Positions 43,016 to 51,955 of a DNA stretch of 64,000 bases are shown one piece after another. The translations under genes were made by a program, and so were the position numbers. Below the pieces are notes generated by a model. That model had not been told where the DNA came from. It worked only from the letters and a program-made list of their open reading frames with translations, and did no database searches. This DNA comes from G025836975 sp049646585 (GTDB taxonomy: Bacteria; Pseudomonadota; Gammaproteobacteria; Burkholderiales; Burkholderiaceae_B), in contig JBARWC010000051.1 in assembly GCA_049646585.1 (NCBI GenBank), positions 62,001 through 126,000 of the forward strand, given 5' to 3'. How positions within the stretch are numbered: position 1 is the first letter of the stretch; every line of letters starts with the position of its first letter.

Positions 43016-43074
43016 GCGAGAGTAGTTCCAGCCGAGCGACACATGGATTTCCCCGTACGGCTCGGCAGCGCACG

Positions 43075-43195
43075 AAAAAATCTATGGTCTCGCCATGCCT
43101 TTCGGCCGCTTGCGCCATGGCTCAAGAGCCAAGAATGTTGACGCAACCCTTTCAACCGAAGTTGAAAGCAGGCTACTCCCCAGAGAGGTACCGAG
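43075..43195 (-). ncRNA. yybP-ykoY manganese riboswitch
   Basis: On the minus strand, GGGGAGTAGCC (43181-43171), GCGTCAACATTCTTGGC (about 43146-43130) and TGGCGAGACC (near 43097-43086) are the hallmark segments of the Mn(II)-sensing yybP-ykoY aptamer, in order and at normal spacing, 60-170 bp upstream of mntP. A run of six T (minus strand, after GACCATAGA) could belong to a terminator switch. Confidence 0.9.
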
Positions 43196-43337
43196 AGTGT
43201 ATCACTTGGCCCACACAGTAAATCGAAGGCGCGGATGCCAAGGTCAAATCGTCCGGATTTCCTAAGCAGTCGACTTTTCGTCCTGTTTTCTATCCTCGAT
43301 TAAGAAAGTTTGGCAATAGATCCAGAGCCATCTTCCT

Positions 43338-43357
43338 TCATTACAGAAAAGTAATGC
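43338..43357 (+). promoter_or_regulatory. cop box 3, upstream of copA
   Basis: TCATTACAGAAAAGTAATGC matches cop box 1 at 16 of 20 positions; arms CATTAC and GTAATG are perfect. It lies 119 bp before the copA start, so CopR control of copAB and following genes is likely. Confidence 0.75.
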
Positions 43358-43475
43358 GGGCGTCACGTGTGTGACAGCCGCGTCTGCTTAAAGTCACGTA
43401 TTGACGCTTTGTCGCTTAGAACATGAGTTGGCAGGCGACGCTCTGAACTAAAGACACATTACAGGATTCTTTCGC

Positions 43476-45341
43476 GTGAAACGCCCAACTACGCTAGCCG
43501 TTCCCCTCCCGGCCATACCCCGCCGCCGCTTTGTGCAAGGTCTAGCAGCTGGCGGTGTGCTGCTGGGCCTATCGCCTTTCGTCCGCGCCGCTGGAATGCA
43601 ATCGAACGGAACGACTACCGGTTCCGCGCCTGTGCTAAGCGGGACCGAATTCAATCTGGAAATCGGTGAATCACCTGTGAGTTTCACTGGTAATCCTCGT
43701 ATGGCGACGACGGTCAATGGCTCGCTTCCCGCTCCGACATTGCGCTGGCGCGAAGGTGATACGGTCACCATACGCGTCAAGAATCGCCTCAAGGAAACCA
43801 CCTCCATCCATTGGCACGGCATCATCCTGCCGTTTCAAATGGACGGCGTGCCGGGCATCAGCTTTGCCGGAATCCCGCCGGGCGAAACGTTCACGTATCG
43901 GTTCAAAGTGCAGCAAAGCGGCACGTACTGGTATCACTCGCACTCCGGGATGCAGGAGGCCACGGGTGTCTATGGGGCGCTAATTATCGACCCGGCTCAA
44001 GCCGATCCTATACGCGCGGATCGGGAGTACGTCGTTCAACTGTCTGACTGGACCGACGAGGACCCGATGCGGGTCCTGGCCAAGCTTAAGATGCAGGGCG
44101 ACTACTACAACTACAACCAGCCCACGGCCGTCGATTTCTTTCAGGATGCCTCCCAGATGGGCCTGAAAGCGGCTATCGACAAGCGCAAAATGTGGAACGA
44201 GATGCGCATGAGCCCCACGGATTTGGCCGATCTGTCTGCGAACGTGCTGACCTACCTGATGAATGGTACGACGCCAGCGGGCAACTGGACCGGGCTATTT
44301 CGACCTGGAGAGCGGGTGCGGCTGCGCTTTATCAACGGAGCGGCTAATACCTTCTACGATGTACGCATCCCGGGGCTTCAGTTGACCGTCGTTCAAGCCG
44401 ACGGGGTCAATGTAGAGCCCGTTACTGTGGACGAGTTCCGATTCGGGCCCGGGGAAACCTACGATGTATTGGTACAACCGAAGGACGACGCTTACACCGT
44501 TTATGCGCAAGCAATGGACCGCACGGGATATGCGCGCGGTACGCTAGCCACGCATGCTGGTCTCGAAGCGCCAGTACCGGCGCTTGACCCCGTGGAATGG
44601 TTGACCATGGCGGACATGATGGGCGCTATGGGCGGGGGCATGGCAGGAATGAGTCATGGCGCAGCTAGCCAATCCTCCATGGGAGGCATGAGCCATGGCG
44701 GTATGGCCGGAATGAACCACGGCAATATGGCGGGGATGAACCACGGCAGCATGCAAGGGATGAATCACGCAGGCATGGCTGGCATGGACCACAGCGCGAT
44801 GTCTGCAGCGGGCGCCAGCACCCAGGTACGCCACGCCAGGACCGAGTATGGGCCTAGCATCGATATGCGGGTCGATATGCCGCGCACCAACCTGGACGAT
44901 CCCGGCATCGGTCTGCGCAACAACGGACGGCGCGTGCTCACGCTCTCGGACTTGCACACCGCCGGCGGTGCGATGGATCCGCGCGGGGCGGAACGCGAAA
45001 TCGAACTCCATCTGACGGGCAATATGGAGCGCTATACCTGGTCGTTCGATGGTGTGGAATTCGGAAAGTCAACCCCAGTTCATTTCCGTTATGGCGAACG
45101 GGTCAGAGTCATCTTGCACAACGACACCATGATGACGCACCCTATGCATCTGCACGGGATGTGGAGTGAGCTCGAAGCGCCCGATGGACAATTCCAAGCC
45201 AGGCGCCACACGATACCCGTGCAGCCGGCTCAACGTATCAGCTTTCTTGTGACTGCCGATGCGCTCGGACGCTGGGCGTGGCATTGCCATCTGATGCTCC
45301 ATATGGATGCAGGGATGTTTCGCGAAGTGGTGGTGGCATGA
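43476..45341 (+). CDS. copA: copper resistance multicopper oxidase CopA
   Basis: A 621-aa periplasmic oxidase (PcoA/CopA type). TAT-like signal RRRFVQGLAAGGVLLG. Copper ligands in order: HWHG (about 112-115), YWYHSHSG (about 152-159), HPMHLHGMW (about 552-560) and WHCHLMLHMDAGM near the end. A Met/His-rich block (about 378-449) of MxGMxH units (MAGMSHG, MAGMNHG, MQGMNHA) can hold many Cu ions. It overlaps copB by 4 bp. Cop box 3 lies upstream. Confidence 0.95.
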   Translation: MKRPTTLAVPLPAIPRRRFVQGLAAGGVLLGLSPFVRAAGMQSNGTTTGSAPVLSGTEFNLEIGESPVSFTGNPRMATTVNGSLPAPTLRWREGDTVTIRVKNRLKETTSIHWHGIILPFQMDGVPGISFAGIPPGETFTYRFKVQQSGTYWYHSHSGMQEATGVYGALIIDPAQADPIRADREYVVQLSDWTDEDPMRVLAKLKMQGDYYNYNQPTAVDFFQDASQMGLKAAIDKRKMWNEMRMSPTDLADLSANVLTYLMNGTTPAGNWTGLFRPGERVRLRFINGAANTFYDVRIPGLQLTVVQADGVNVEPVTVDEFRFGPGETYDVLVQPKDDAYTVYAQAMDRTGYARGTLATHAGLEAPVPALDPVEWLTMADMMGAMGGGMAGMSHGAASQSSMGGMSHGGMAGMNHGNMAGMNHGSMQGMNHAGMAGMDHSAMSAAGASTQVRHARTEYGPSIDMRVDMPRTNLDDPGIGLRNNGRRVLTLSDLHTAGGAMDPRGAEREIELHLTGNMERYTWSFDGVEFGKSTPVHFRYGERVRVILHNDTMMTHPMHLHGMWSELEAPDGQFQARRHTIPVQPAQRISFLVTADALGRWAWHCHLMLHMDAGMFREVVVA

Positions 45342-46564
45342 AGACAATGGAAGACACGTTAGGCATCCTGGTCATGAACAATCAATTGAAGAAGAGGTTT
45401 CTTGTGGCGACCATCGCTACAGTGGGAGTGATGCCCGTGCTTGCCTATGGGCAGACGCATACAGGCCATGCCGGTCACACCTCGGAACCGCCAAAGGCCA
45501 GTGCACCGGCGACGGCTTCAGGCATGAACCATGGCTCTATGAACATGTCCGATAAGGATCATGGCTCCATGGCTATGCCAGGTATGGATCACGGTTCGAT
45601 GGACATGTCCGGTATGGATCATGGTGCGGGGAAAATCCCAGCACAGAGCCATGGCGCCATGAAGATGCCCATGAAGCAGCCTGAAGCGAGCAAAGATGCT
45701 TTCGCCATGCCGGGGATGATGCACGGCCAGTCGAGTTCTAATGCGCCGGCCTCTGCCCACGACATGAGCGCGATGGATCCCGGCAGTGGCGAAATGGATC
45801 ACGGCGATATGCAGATGCAAGGGGGCTCCGCGCCGCCTGATGCCCGCGATCCGGATGCTTACTCGGGTGGCTACGTCCGCAATGCCGGCAAGTATGCTTT
45901 GCCCCCGTCAGACGCACTGATCATGTCGGACATGCATAACTTCGGTTCGGTGAACGTTGATCGATTGGAGTACGTTAGAGCGCGAGGCGAGGAATGGACG
46001 GCCTATGAAGGGGAGGCCTGGTATGGCAGCACCTATAACCGTGTGGTGATCAAGGCTGAAGGCGAAGTGGCAAGCGGCAAGCTGCAAGAGTCCGAGACCC
46101 AACTGCTGTGGCGCCATGCGGTTTCAACTTTCTGGGATACAGAGCTGGGCTTTCGGTTCGATCACGGCCAAGGCGCGCCGAACCGGGAATGGTTGGCACT
46201 TGGCGTTAAAGGGCTTGCGCCTTACTGGTTTGAAGTCGATGCCACCGCCTATGTCGGCCCGAGCGGCCGCACCGCTCTGGGGCTGAAGGCGGAATACGAC
46301 ATCTTGCTGACCCAGAAGCTCTATCTTCAACCGAGCGTAGAAGTGAACTTCTATGGCAAGGACGATGAACGCCGGGGCATTGGCAGCGGCTTGACAGACG
46401 GCACAGCAGGCCTACGCCTCAAGTACGAAGTCACGCGTCAGTTTGTTCCCTACGTGGGCGTGGAGTGGTCCAGCAAATTCGGGAAAACGGCGGATCATGC
46501 GCGCGCAGAGGGCGAGTCCAAGCAAGAAACCCGTTTCGTAGCCGGTTTGAGCTTTCGCTTTTGA
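45338..46564 (+). CDS. copB: copper resistance outer-membrane protein CopB
   Basis: Up to 408 aa. The ATG at 45338 overlaps the copA stop; an internal ATG at 45374 would give a neater signal peptide (MNNQLKKRFLVATIATVG, ending AYGQ). Met/His-rich repeats MDHGSM, MSGMDHG and similar (about 55-165) precede a beta-barrel domain (about 190-408) ending in Phe (AGLSFRF), typical of outer-membrane proteins. The partner of CopA in Cu sequestration. Confidence 0.93.
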   Translation: MKTMEDTLGILVMNNQLKKRFLVATIATVGVMPVLAYGQTHTGHAGHTSEPPKASAPATASGMNHGSMNMSDKDHGSMAMPGMDHGSMDMSGMDHGAGKIPAQSHGAMKMPMKQPEASKDAFAMPGMMHGQSSSNAPASAHDMSAMDPGSGEMDHGDMQMQGGSAPPDARDPDAYSGGYVRNAGKYALPPSDALIMSDMHNFGSVNVDRLEYVRARGEEWTAYEGEAWYGSTYNRVVIKAEGEVASGKLQESETQLLWRHAVSTFWDTELGFRFDHGQGAPNREWLALGVKGLAPYWFEVDATAYVGPSGRTALGLKAEYDILLTQKLYLQPSVEVNFYGKDDERRGIGSGLTDGTAGLRLKYEVTRQFVPYVGVEWSSKFGKTADHARAEGESKQETRFVAGLSFRF

Positions 46565-46631
46565 TGTTATCTGTTCCTATGGGCGGCTTGAAACGGCTGC
46601 CTGCCTAAACAAACTCTAAGAGAGTATTCGA

Positions 46632-47138
46632 ATGAAAAAGGCCCTTTCCATTTTGGCTTTGAGCGTAGTGCCGACCCTCGCATTAGCCGCGGGCAACCAT
46701 GCTGGGGGACATGGCGCACCGGCGCATGGCATGCCTGGGCACGACATGTCTACCATGTCGAAACCTTCGCCGACTGGTCAGCCCGGCGATCCGGCCAAAG
46801 TTACTCGTACGATTGAACTGACGATGGACGATACCATGCGGTTTACGCCTGGTGATATCCAGGTCCGCGCAGGCGAGACTGTTCGTTTCTTTATCAAGAA
46901 CACGGGGAAAATTTCTCATGAGATGGTGATCGGCTCCATCGCCGATCTGAAGGCCCATGCGGCCGAAATGCAAAAAATGCCGGGCATGAAGCATGCCGAA
47001 CCGAATATGATTACATTGGCCCCAGGCAAGATCGGTGGCCTGGTGTGGCGGTTTGACCAGGCGGGCACCGTCGACTTCGCCTGCCTGATTCCGGGCCATA
47101 TGGAGGCCGGGATGGTCGGCAAGGTAAAAGTCAGCTGA
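46632..47138 (+). CDS. copI: CopI-like cupredoxin
   Basis: A 168-aa exported blue-copper-like protein. Signal peptide to about 19 (ALAAG), a His/Met-rich N-terminus (HAGGHGAPAHGMPGHDM), then a cupredoxin fold with ligand His in ISHEMV (about 99), Cys in FACLIPGHMEAGM and the following His and Met. The Met-rich lead and order after copAB fit CopI; the symbol is by similarity of layout. Confidence 0.85.
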   Translation: MKKALSILALSVVPTLALAAGNHAGGHGAPAHGMPGHDMSTMSKPSPTGQPGDPAKVTRTIELTMDDTMRFTPGDIQVRAGETVRFFIKNTGKISHEMVIGSIADLKAHAAEMQKMPGMKHAEPNMITLAPGKIGGLVWRFDQAGTVDFACLIPGHMEAGMVGKVKVS

Positions 47139-47152
47139 GTTGATACATATAA

Positions 47153-47626
47153 ATGTTGCGGAAAAAATTGATCTTCGGGGTAGTCGGCATCGTCATCGTC
47201 GGTGCCGCGGCTATCTTTTACAGCACGATGAGGCCATCCGGACCGGCATTCATCGACCCTGCGGATCAGACTCTTGTGATGCAGGGCAAGGCCATCTACG
47301 CGAACAATTGCGCAGCGTGCCACGGTGAGGCCCTACAAGGCCAGCCGAACTGGCGTGATCGCATGCCCAATGGCAGGCTGCCCGCACCGCCGCACGACAA
47401 GACGGGCCATACCTGGCACCATCCCGACGCGATGCTGGTCGACATGGTGAAAAACGGCCTGGTTCCAGGAAAGACCGCGCCTCGGGGCTATGTGAGCGAC
47501 ATGCCCGCGTATCGGGACATCCTAAGTGACCAAGAGATCATTGCAGTACTGGCTTATATCAAGAGCAACTGGCCGCCCAAGGTCCTGGAGGCGCAAAAAG
47601 AAGTTACCTTGCAACGACAGAACTAA
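47153..47626 (+). CDS. c-type cytochrome, membrane anchored
   Basis: A 157-aa monohaem cytochrome c. N-terminal anchor (about 5-24), haem site CAACH at 53-57 and a probable axial Met in YVSDMPAYRD. It lies 14 bp after copI, so the two may exchange electrons during copper oxidation, an inference from order. No strong ribosome-binding site; translation may be coupled. Cytochrome c maturation genes occur at the right end of the window. Confidence 0.87.
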   Translation: MLRKKLIFGVVGIVIVGAAAIFYSTMRPSGPAFIDPADQTLVMQGKAIYANNCAACHGEALQGQPNWRDRMPNGRLPAPPHDKTGHTWHHPDAMLVDMVKNGLVPGKTAPRGYVSDMPAYRDILSDQEIIAVLAYIKSNWPPKVLEAQKEVTLQRQN

Positions 47627-47696
47627 ACTGTCCAAGCGTTGTCTTTATCTATAGTATGAATTATTCAAGATTTACATTTTCGCTGGAGCAGGGTTC

Positions 47697-48113
47697 ATGA
47701 AATTATGGCTAGCGGCGGCTGCCTTGGCTTCCGCATCATCCTTTGCACAGGCTGCGGGCACGGCCATCACGGTCTATCAGGATCCTAACTGCGGTTGTTG
47801 CACCGGGTGGGTCGAACATATGCGGGATTCGGGCTTTAACGTTACAGCCATCAAAACGGCCGACATGGCTTCAGTCAAGCAAAAACTCGGTGTGCCGTCG
47901 AAACTCAGTTCATGTCATACGGGCGTAGTAGAAGCTACAGGCCAAATCATAGAGGGACATGTGCCGGCCAATGCCGTCAACAAGTTGCTAGCTGACTCGT
48001 CGGTGAAGGGCGTGTCGGCGCCTGGCATGCCCCTGAATGCGCCAGGCATGGGCGAACTGGACGGCAATCTTGTTACTGTGGACTTTAACGGTAAACCGTT
48101 TTCCAAGGACTAA
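47697..48113 (+). CDS. copG: CopG-like copper protein (DUF411)
   Basis: A 138-aa periplasmic protein with signal peptide (ending AQAAG). The DUF411/CopG signature is clear: DPNCGCCTGW with Cys32, Cys34 and Cys35, then SSCHTGVVE and EGHVP. CopG is known to bind a small copper cluster through these Cys residues with a thioredoxin-like fold. It follows copI and the cytochrome in the same direction. Confidence 0.9.
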   Translation: MKLWLAAAALASASSFAQAAGTAITVYQDPNCGCCTGWVEHMRDSGFNVTAIKTADMASVKQKLGVPSKLSSCHTGVVEATGQIIEGHVPANAVNKLLADSSVKGVSAPGMPLNAPGMGELDGNLVTVDFNGKPFSKD

Positions 48114-48289
48114 AATCTAAAGGCAAGCAACGGTATAGCCAACTACGCCATGCCAAATACGCCGTGATTAGTATGCCTCCGCTATTCTGACGTTGGAAAA
48201 CATCTCCACTCGCTATACATGCATCTTTTTTGCATCATAAGTTCAAGCTGGTTTGTGAAAACTCAATTTTCTGAATTTAGGAGATACAA

Positions 48290-48646
48290 ATGAATATGAA
48301 AGTATTGTTGATTGCACCCATTACGGCGCTCTTATTGGGTGTGGGCGGCGCAAGCATAGCAGCGACTTCCAGCAGCGACGGCGCTACAGGCATGAACGGT
48401 GGATCAGGCATGATGCAGAATGGTGCCGCAGCCCAGATGGGCGATATGAAGCCAGGCAAGATGAACGATCACGGCATGATGCGCGGCGGCATGATGGGGA
48501 TGATGGGCACCTGTCCTATGATGGGCCCGGCTGGCGGCGCCAATAGCAAAGTGATGATGCAGATGCATGGCGAGATGATGCGTGCCATGGGCGACATCAT
48601 GATCAAATATGCCGACAAGCTTGAAGTACCATCCTCGCCTCAATAG
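48290..48646 (+). CDS. Met-rich secreted protein, copy 1
   Basis: A 118-aa protein from the ATG after TAGGAGATACAA. Signal peptide to about 25 (ASIAAT), then many Met and Gly (MMRGGMMGMMGTCPMMGP) and a conserved C-terminal helix (MMQMHGEMMRAMGDIMIKYADKLE). A single Cys sits inside the Met cluster. The paralogue at 61886 has the same length and layout. Probably a periplasmic copper-binding protein; no family name known to me. A CCTCGC/GCGAGG hairpin covers its stop. Confidence 0.8.
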   Translation: MNMKVLLIAPITALLLGVGGASIAATSSSDGATGMNGGSGMMQNGAAAQMGDMKPGKMNDHGMMRGGMMGMMGTCPMMGPAGGANSKVMMQMHGEMMRAMGDIMIKYADKLEVPSSPQ

Positions 48647-48682
48647 CGAGGCTTAGGCGCTACCCGAAGACCCGTCAGAAGG

Positions 48683-49108
48683 CTATTTCGATGGCTTTGG
48701 GTGCGCTGCAAGCCACTCATCAAACTTCGCGATTTCTTTTTTCTGGGCTGCGATGATTTCTTTGGCCATCTGTTTCATTTCAGGATCTTGACCTTTTTCA
48801 GCTCTAGCTCGGCCATGTCTGCAGCCCCCTGGTGGTGAACCCGCATCACGGCGGCAAAGTCATAATCAATATCACCCGAGGGTTTCATGGCATCCATGCT
48901 TTTGCGAATTTCCATCATAGAGCCCCGCATATCCATGGACATGCCGCTCTTGGCGACTTCCGAATTCATGGCGGGCTGATCCGGTTCAGTCGTTGACGTT
49001 TGAGCGCGAAAATGAGATGGCTGCCATGCTGGCTCCCAGCAACAATGGCAACAGGCGGCACAACGCGAGCGTGCTCGCACGGCCTGCAATGTTGGTTTGA
49101 ATGTGCAT
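48683..49108 (-). pseudogene. DUF305 family protein gene with two frameshifts
   Basis: Three frames must be joined. The start (ATG at 49108, TGGGAA upstream) gives a signal peptide, MHIQTNIAGRASTLALCRL onwards, that stops early. The middle frame encodes the DUF305 core (AVMRVHHQGAADMAELELK). The end encodes DPEMKQMAKEIIAAQKKEIA to a TAG at 48683-48685. The shifts fall at T4 (49009-49012) and A5 (48794-48798) on the minus strand and cancel each other. It may be a true pseudogene or sequencing error at homopolymers. Whole length would be about 141 aa. Confidence 0.8.
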
Positions 49109-49290
49109 GATTATTTCCCAGTAAGGTAGCCGAAATTGACGGTATGCTACTCGCCAGCATGGGCCATGCCGTCGAACGGCTCCTCCCGGACTTCACCATG
49201 GTGACAGTCGTTCCATCGCCAGCTTGAATTAAACGTTGAATCGGGCGCAAACGGTCAGGCTTAGACTCAGCATAGTGGGCCTTATGGATT

Positions 49291-51633
49291 TCATACAGAC
49301 TTTCGCAGTCTAAGGGCGTTGAAAACGACCGAGGCTGAGCTCAGGCTCATCGCCAATGCGGCGAACATGGGCGAAAGTAATAGGCCCACAAAGGGGTACA
49401 AGACTCCGGCAGCTAATGGCACGCCCAGGGCGTTGTAAACGAATGCGAAACCCAGATTCTGCTTCATATTAGCGATTGTTGCGTCCGACAGGTGGCGAGC
49501 AATGGAGATCCCGCGCAAGTCTCCTTTGACTAGGGTGACCTGCGCGCTGTTCATCGCCACGTCGGTTCCAGTGCCCATCGCAATGCCGACATCCGCTTTG
49601 GCCAGCGCAGGAGCGTCATTAATCCCGTCACCGGCCATCGCGACAACTCGACCTTCCGCTTGAAGTTTGCTGACTAGGTCCAGCTTGTCGGCCGGCTTCA
49701 CTTCACCATGAACCTCGTCAATTCCTAATTGCTTCGCCACGGTTTTAGCCGTCGAAACACCGTCGCCTGTTGCCATGATGACGCGGATTCCAGCCGCCTT
49801 GAGATCTTTCACGGCTTCGGGCGTACTTCTCTTGATCAGGTCAGAGACGGTCAGCAAGCCTGATAATTGGCCATTTACTGCCAAGTACATGACGCTCGCA
49901 CCGTTTGCCCGCAAAGATTCTGCCGTGTCAGCTACCTCAGCCACGTCGATGTTTTCTTGCTGCATGAGGGCGGTATTGCCCAGTGCCAGGGCTTTCCCCT
50001 CAACCTGACCACGAACACCGATGCCGCTGCCTGATTCAAAATCGCTGACGGCACTAAGGACCAGGCCTTGCTCACGGGCGGCATTAACAATGGCGTCTGC
50101 CAGGGGATGCTCACTGCCCTGATCAAGGCTTGCCGCCAGGCGCAGGACTTCGTCTGCGCCTATGTCGCCTGTGGGAATGGCCTGCTCGAACGTCGGGCGA
50201 CCCTCTGTCAACGTGCCGGTTTTATCGACGATCAGCGTATCGACTTTGCGGAAATTCTCGATGGCCGCCGCGTCGCGAAACAGTACGCCTTGCGTGGCGC
50301 CTCTGCCTGTTGCAACCATGATGGACATGGGCGTGGCCAAGCCCAGTGCGCAGGGGCAGGCGATAATCAGCACCGCCACCGCGTTGATCAACCCATAAAC
50401 CCAGCTTGGCTGCGGACCGAACATGCCCCAGACAAATAGCGTAAGGAGGGCGATGGCCACAACAGCCATGACAAAGTAACCCGCCACGACATCGGCCATA
50501 CGCTGCATGGGCGCGCGCGAACGTTGCGCTTGCGCCACAAGCTGGACAATTTGCGAGAGCACTGTGGCGGAACCCACTTTCTCGGCACGTATCACCAGGG
50601 CACCGGATGTATTCATGGTCGCGCCGATCACCTTATCGCCCACGCGTTTACTTACCGGCAGCGGTTCGCCTGTGAGCATGGACTCATCAAGAGAACTGGC
50701 GCCGTCTTCGACGACGCCATCAACAGGTACTTTCTCGCCGGGACGTACACGTAAGTGATCGCCTTCGTGGACATGCGTCAACGGCACATCTTCCTCGGTA
50801 CCATCCGGATTGATACGGCGCGCTGTTTTAGGGGCGAGTCCAAGCAATGATTTAATGGCCGCCGAGGTCTGTGAACGAGCCCGCAACTCGAGCATTTGGC
50901 CGAACAGGGTCAGCGAAATAATGACCACGGCGGCTTCAAAATAAACCGCTATCCGACCCATGGACATGAAGGTTTCAGGGAACACGCCAGGAGCTATGGT
51001 GGCAACAGTGCTATATACAAATGCCGCCCCTGTGCCCAGGCCGATAAGCGTCCACATATTCGGGCTGCGATGGATCACCGACTGCCACCCCCGCACGAAG
51101 AACGGCTGCCCCGCCCACAGCACCACCGGTATCGACAGCACCAGTTCAATCCAGGTTTGGACGGTCATACCAAACCAACCCAACTGGTGACCAAACATAG
51201 CCAGCACGGTGACAATGATGGTAAACGGCAGGGTCCACCAGAACCGTCGCGAGAAGTCTTTCAGCTCGGGGTTATCATCCTCAAGCGTGGGCATCAACGG
51301 CTCGAGCCCCATGCCGCATTTTGGACAGTTTCCTGGATGATCCTGGCGAATCTCGGGGTGCATGGGGCACGTGTATATCGTCCCGGTCGGTTGCTCGACA
51401 GCTATATCATCACCATCATGGTTCTTCGTTGGAGAAATGAATTTCTCTGGATCGCTATTGAACTTCGCGAGACACTTCTGGCTACAAAAGTAAAAGGACT
51501 TGCCTTCGTGCTCAACGTGGTGAGGAGAGTCTGCTGTTACATGCATACCGCACACCGGATCGGTGTATTGTGGTCCTAAACCCTGTAATTTCACATTGCG
51601 GTCGGGGTAATGTTTAAGGTTGTTCTGCGCCAT
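49291..51633 (-). CDS. copF: copper-exporting P1B-type ATPase with YHS domain
   Basis: A 780-aa pump. YHS/TRASH domain at about 24-65 (YTDPVCGMHV, FYFCSQKCLAKF), a second metal-binding Cys motif at 88-112 (YTCPMHPEI, GNCPKCGMGLEP), eight membrane helices, the transport site CPC in CPCALGLATP (about 427), DKTGTLT phosphorylation site (about 469) and GDGINDAPALAKADVGIAMG. This CPC type exports Cu(I). ATG at 51633 is chosen over the longer frame. Symbol by analogy with Cupriavidus copF. Confidence 0.93.
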   Translation of the reverse strand: MAQNNLKHYPDRNVKLQGLGPQYTDPVCGMHVTADSPHHVEHEGKSFYFCSQKCLAKFNSDPEKFISPTKNHDGDDIAVEQPTGTIYTCPMHPEIRQDHPGNCPKCGMGLEPLMPTLEDDNPELKDFSRRFWWTLPFTIIVTVLAMFGHQLGWFGMTVQTWIELVLSIPVVLWAGQPFFVRGWQSVIHRSPNMWTLIGLGTGAAFVYSTVATIAPGVFPETFMSMGRIAVYFEAAVVIISLTLFGQMLELRARSQTSAAIKSLLGLAPKTARRINPDGTEEDVPLTHVHEGDHLRVRPGEKVPVDGVVEDGASSLDESMLTGEPLPVSKRVGDKVIGATMNTSGALVIRAEKVGSATVLSQIVQLVAQAQRSRAPMQRMADVVAGYFVMAVVAIALLTLFVWGMFGPQPSWVYGLINAVAVLIIACPCALGLATPMSIMVATGRGATQGVLFRDAAAIENFRKVDTLIVDKTGTLTEGRPTFEQAIPTGDIGADEVLRLAASLDQGSEHPLADAIVNAAREQGLVLSAVSDFESGSGIGVRGQVEGKALALGNTALMQQENIDVAEVADTAESLRANGASVMYLAVNGQLSGLLTVSDLIKRSTPEAVKDLKAAGIRVIMATGDGVSTAKTVAKQLGIDEVHGEVKPADKLDLVSKLQAEGRVVAMAGDGINDAPALAKADVGIAMGTGTDVAMNSAQVTLVKGDLRGISIARHLSDATIANMKQNLGFAFVYNALGVPLAAGVLYPFVGLLLSPMFAALAMSLSSASVVFNALRLRKSV

Positions 51634-51674
51634 GACGATAAGAACCTTTCCAAGCGTTAACGGCAAGCCCGGCC

Positions 51675-51706
51675 CTTGGACGAGGCGGATGGTCCTAGGG
51701 TCCAAG
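51675..51706. repeat. 7-bp inverted repeat before the copper ATPase
   Basis: CTTGGAC (51675-51681) and GTCCAAG (51700-51706) form perfect arms with 18 bp between them, 42 bp upstream of the ATPase ATG. Leader stem or operator; not a MerR-type promoter. Confidence 0.45.
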
Positions 51707-51777
51707 AGGAACTCGATAAAGCATATTCCATAATGCCATATACCTACTGCCTTCCAAGCACTAATTTGCGTTCTAGC

Positions 51778-51797
51778 GCATTACATTTTTGTCATGT
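51778..51797 (-). promoter_or_regulatory. cop box 4, upstream of the copper ATPase
   Basis: On the minus strand ACATGACAAAAATGTAATGC, one base different from cop box 2. It lies 145 bp before the ATPase ATG and suggests CopR control. Confidence 0.7.
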
Positions 51798-51955
51798 TTT
51801 AAAGCGATATGGACCACTGGGGAAAGTAAAATGTAGCGATTCATAAAAGAGAGGTGCGCGTCCATGGGGCCGTCGCCAAACTGAAACACCCATGGTTGCG
51901 CGCCATTGAAAGAAGCGCCATCGCACTGTAGCTGGGATGGCGCCCGGTTCACACA

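Larger units (their letters stand above)
51634..51955. other. intergenic region between cusF and the copper ATPase
   Basis: A 322-bp gap with no gene. It holds cop box 4 and a 7-bp inverted repeat (both listed), so the ATPase is probably transcribed from its own CopR-dependent promoter on the minus strand. Confidence 0.6.

Noticed and set aside
48966..49250. 94-aa minus-strand ORF upstream of DUF305
   Set aside because: Overlaps the DUF305 signal peptide in another frame and has no recognisable motif.
50896..51579. 227-aa plus-strand ORF opposite the copper ATPase
   Set aside because: His/Arg-rich shadow of the ATPase; no start signal or family.
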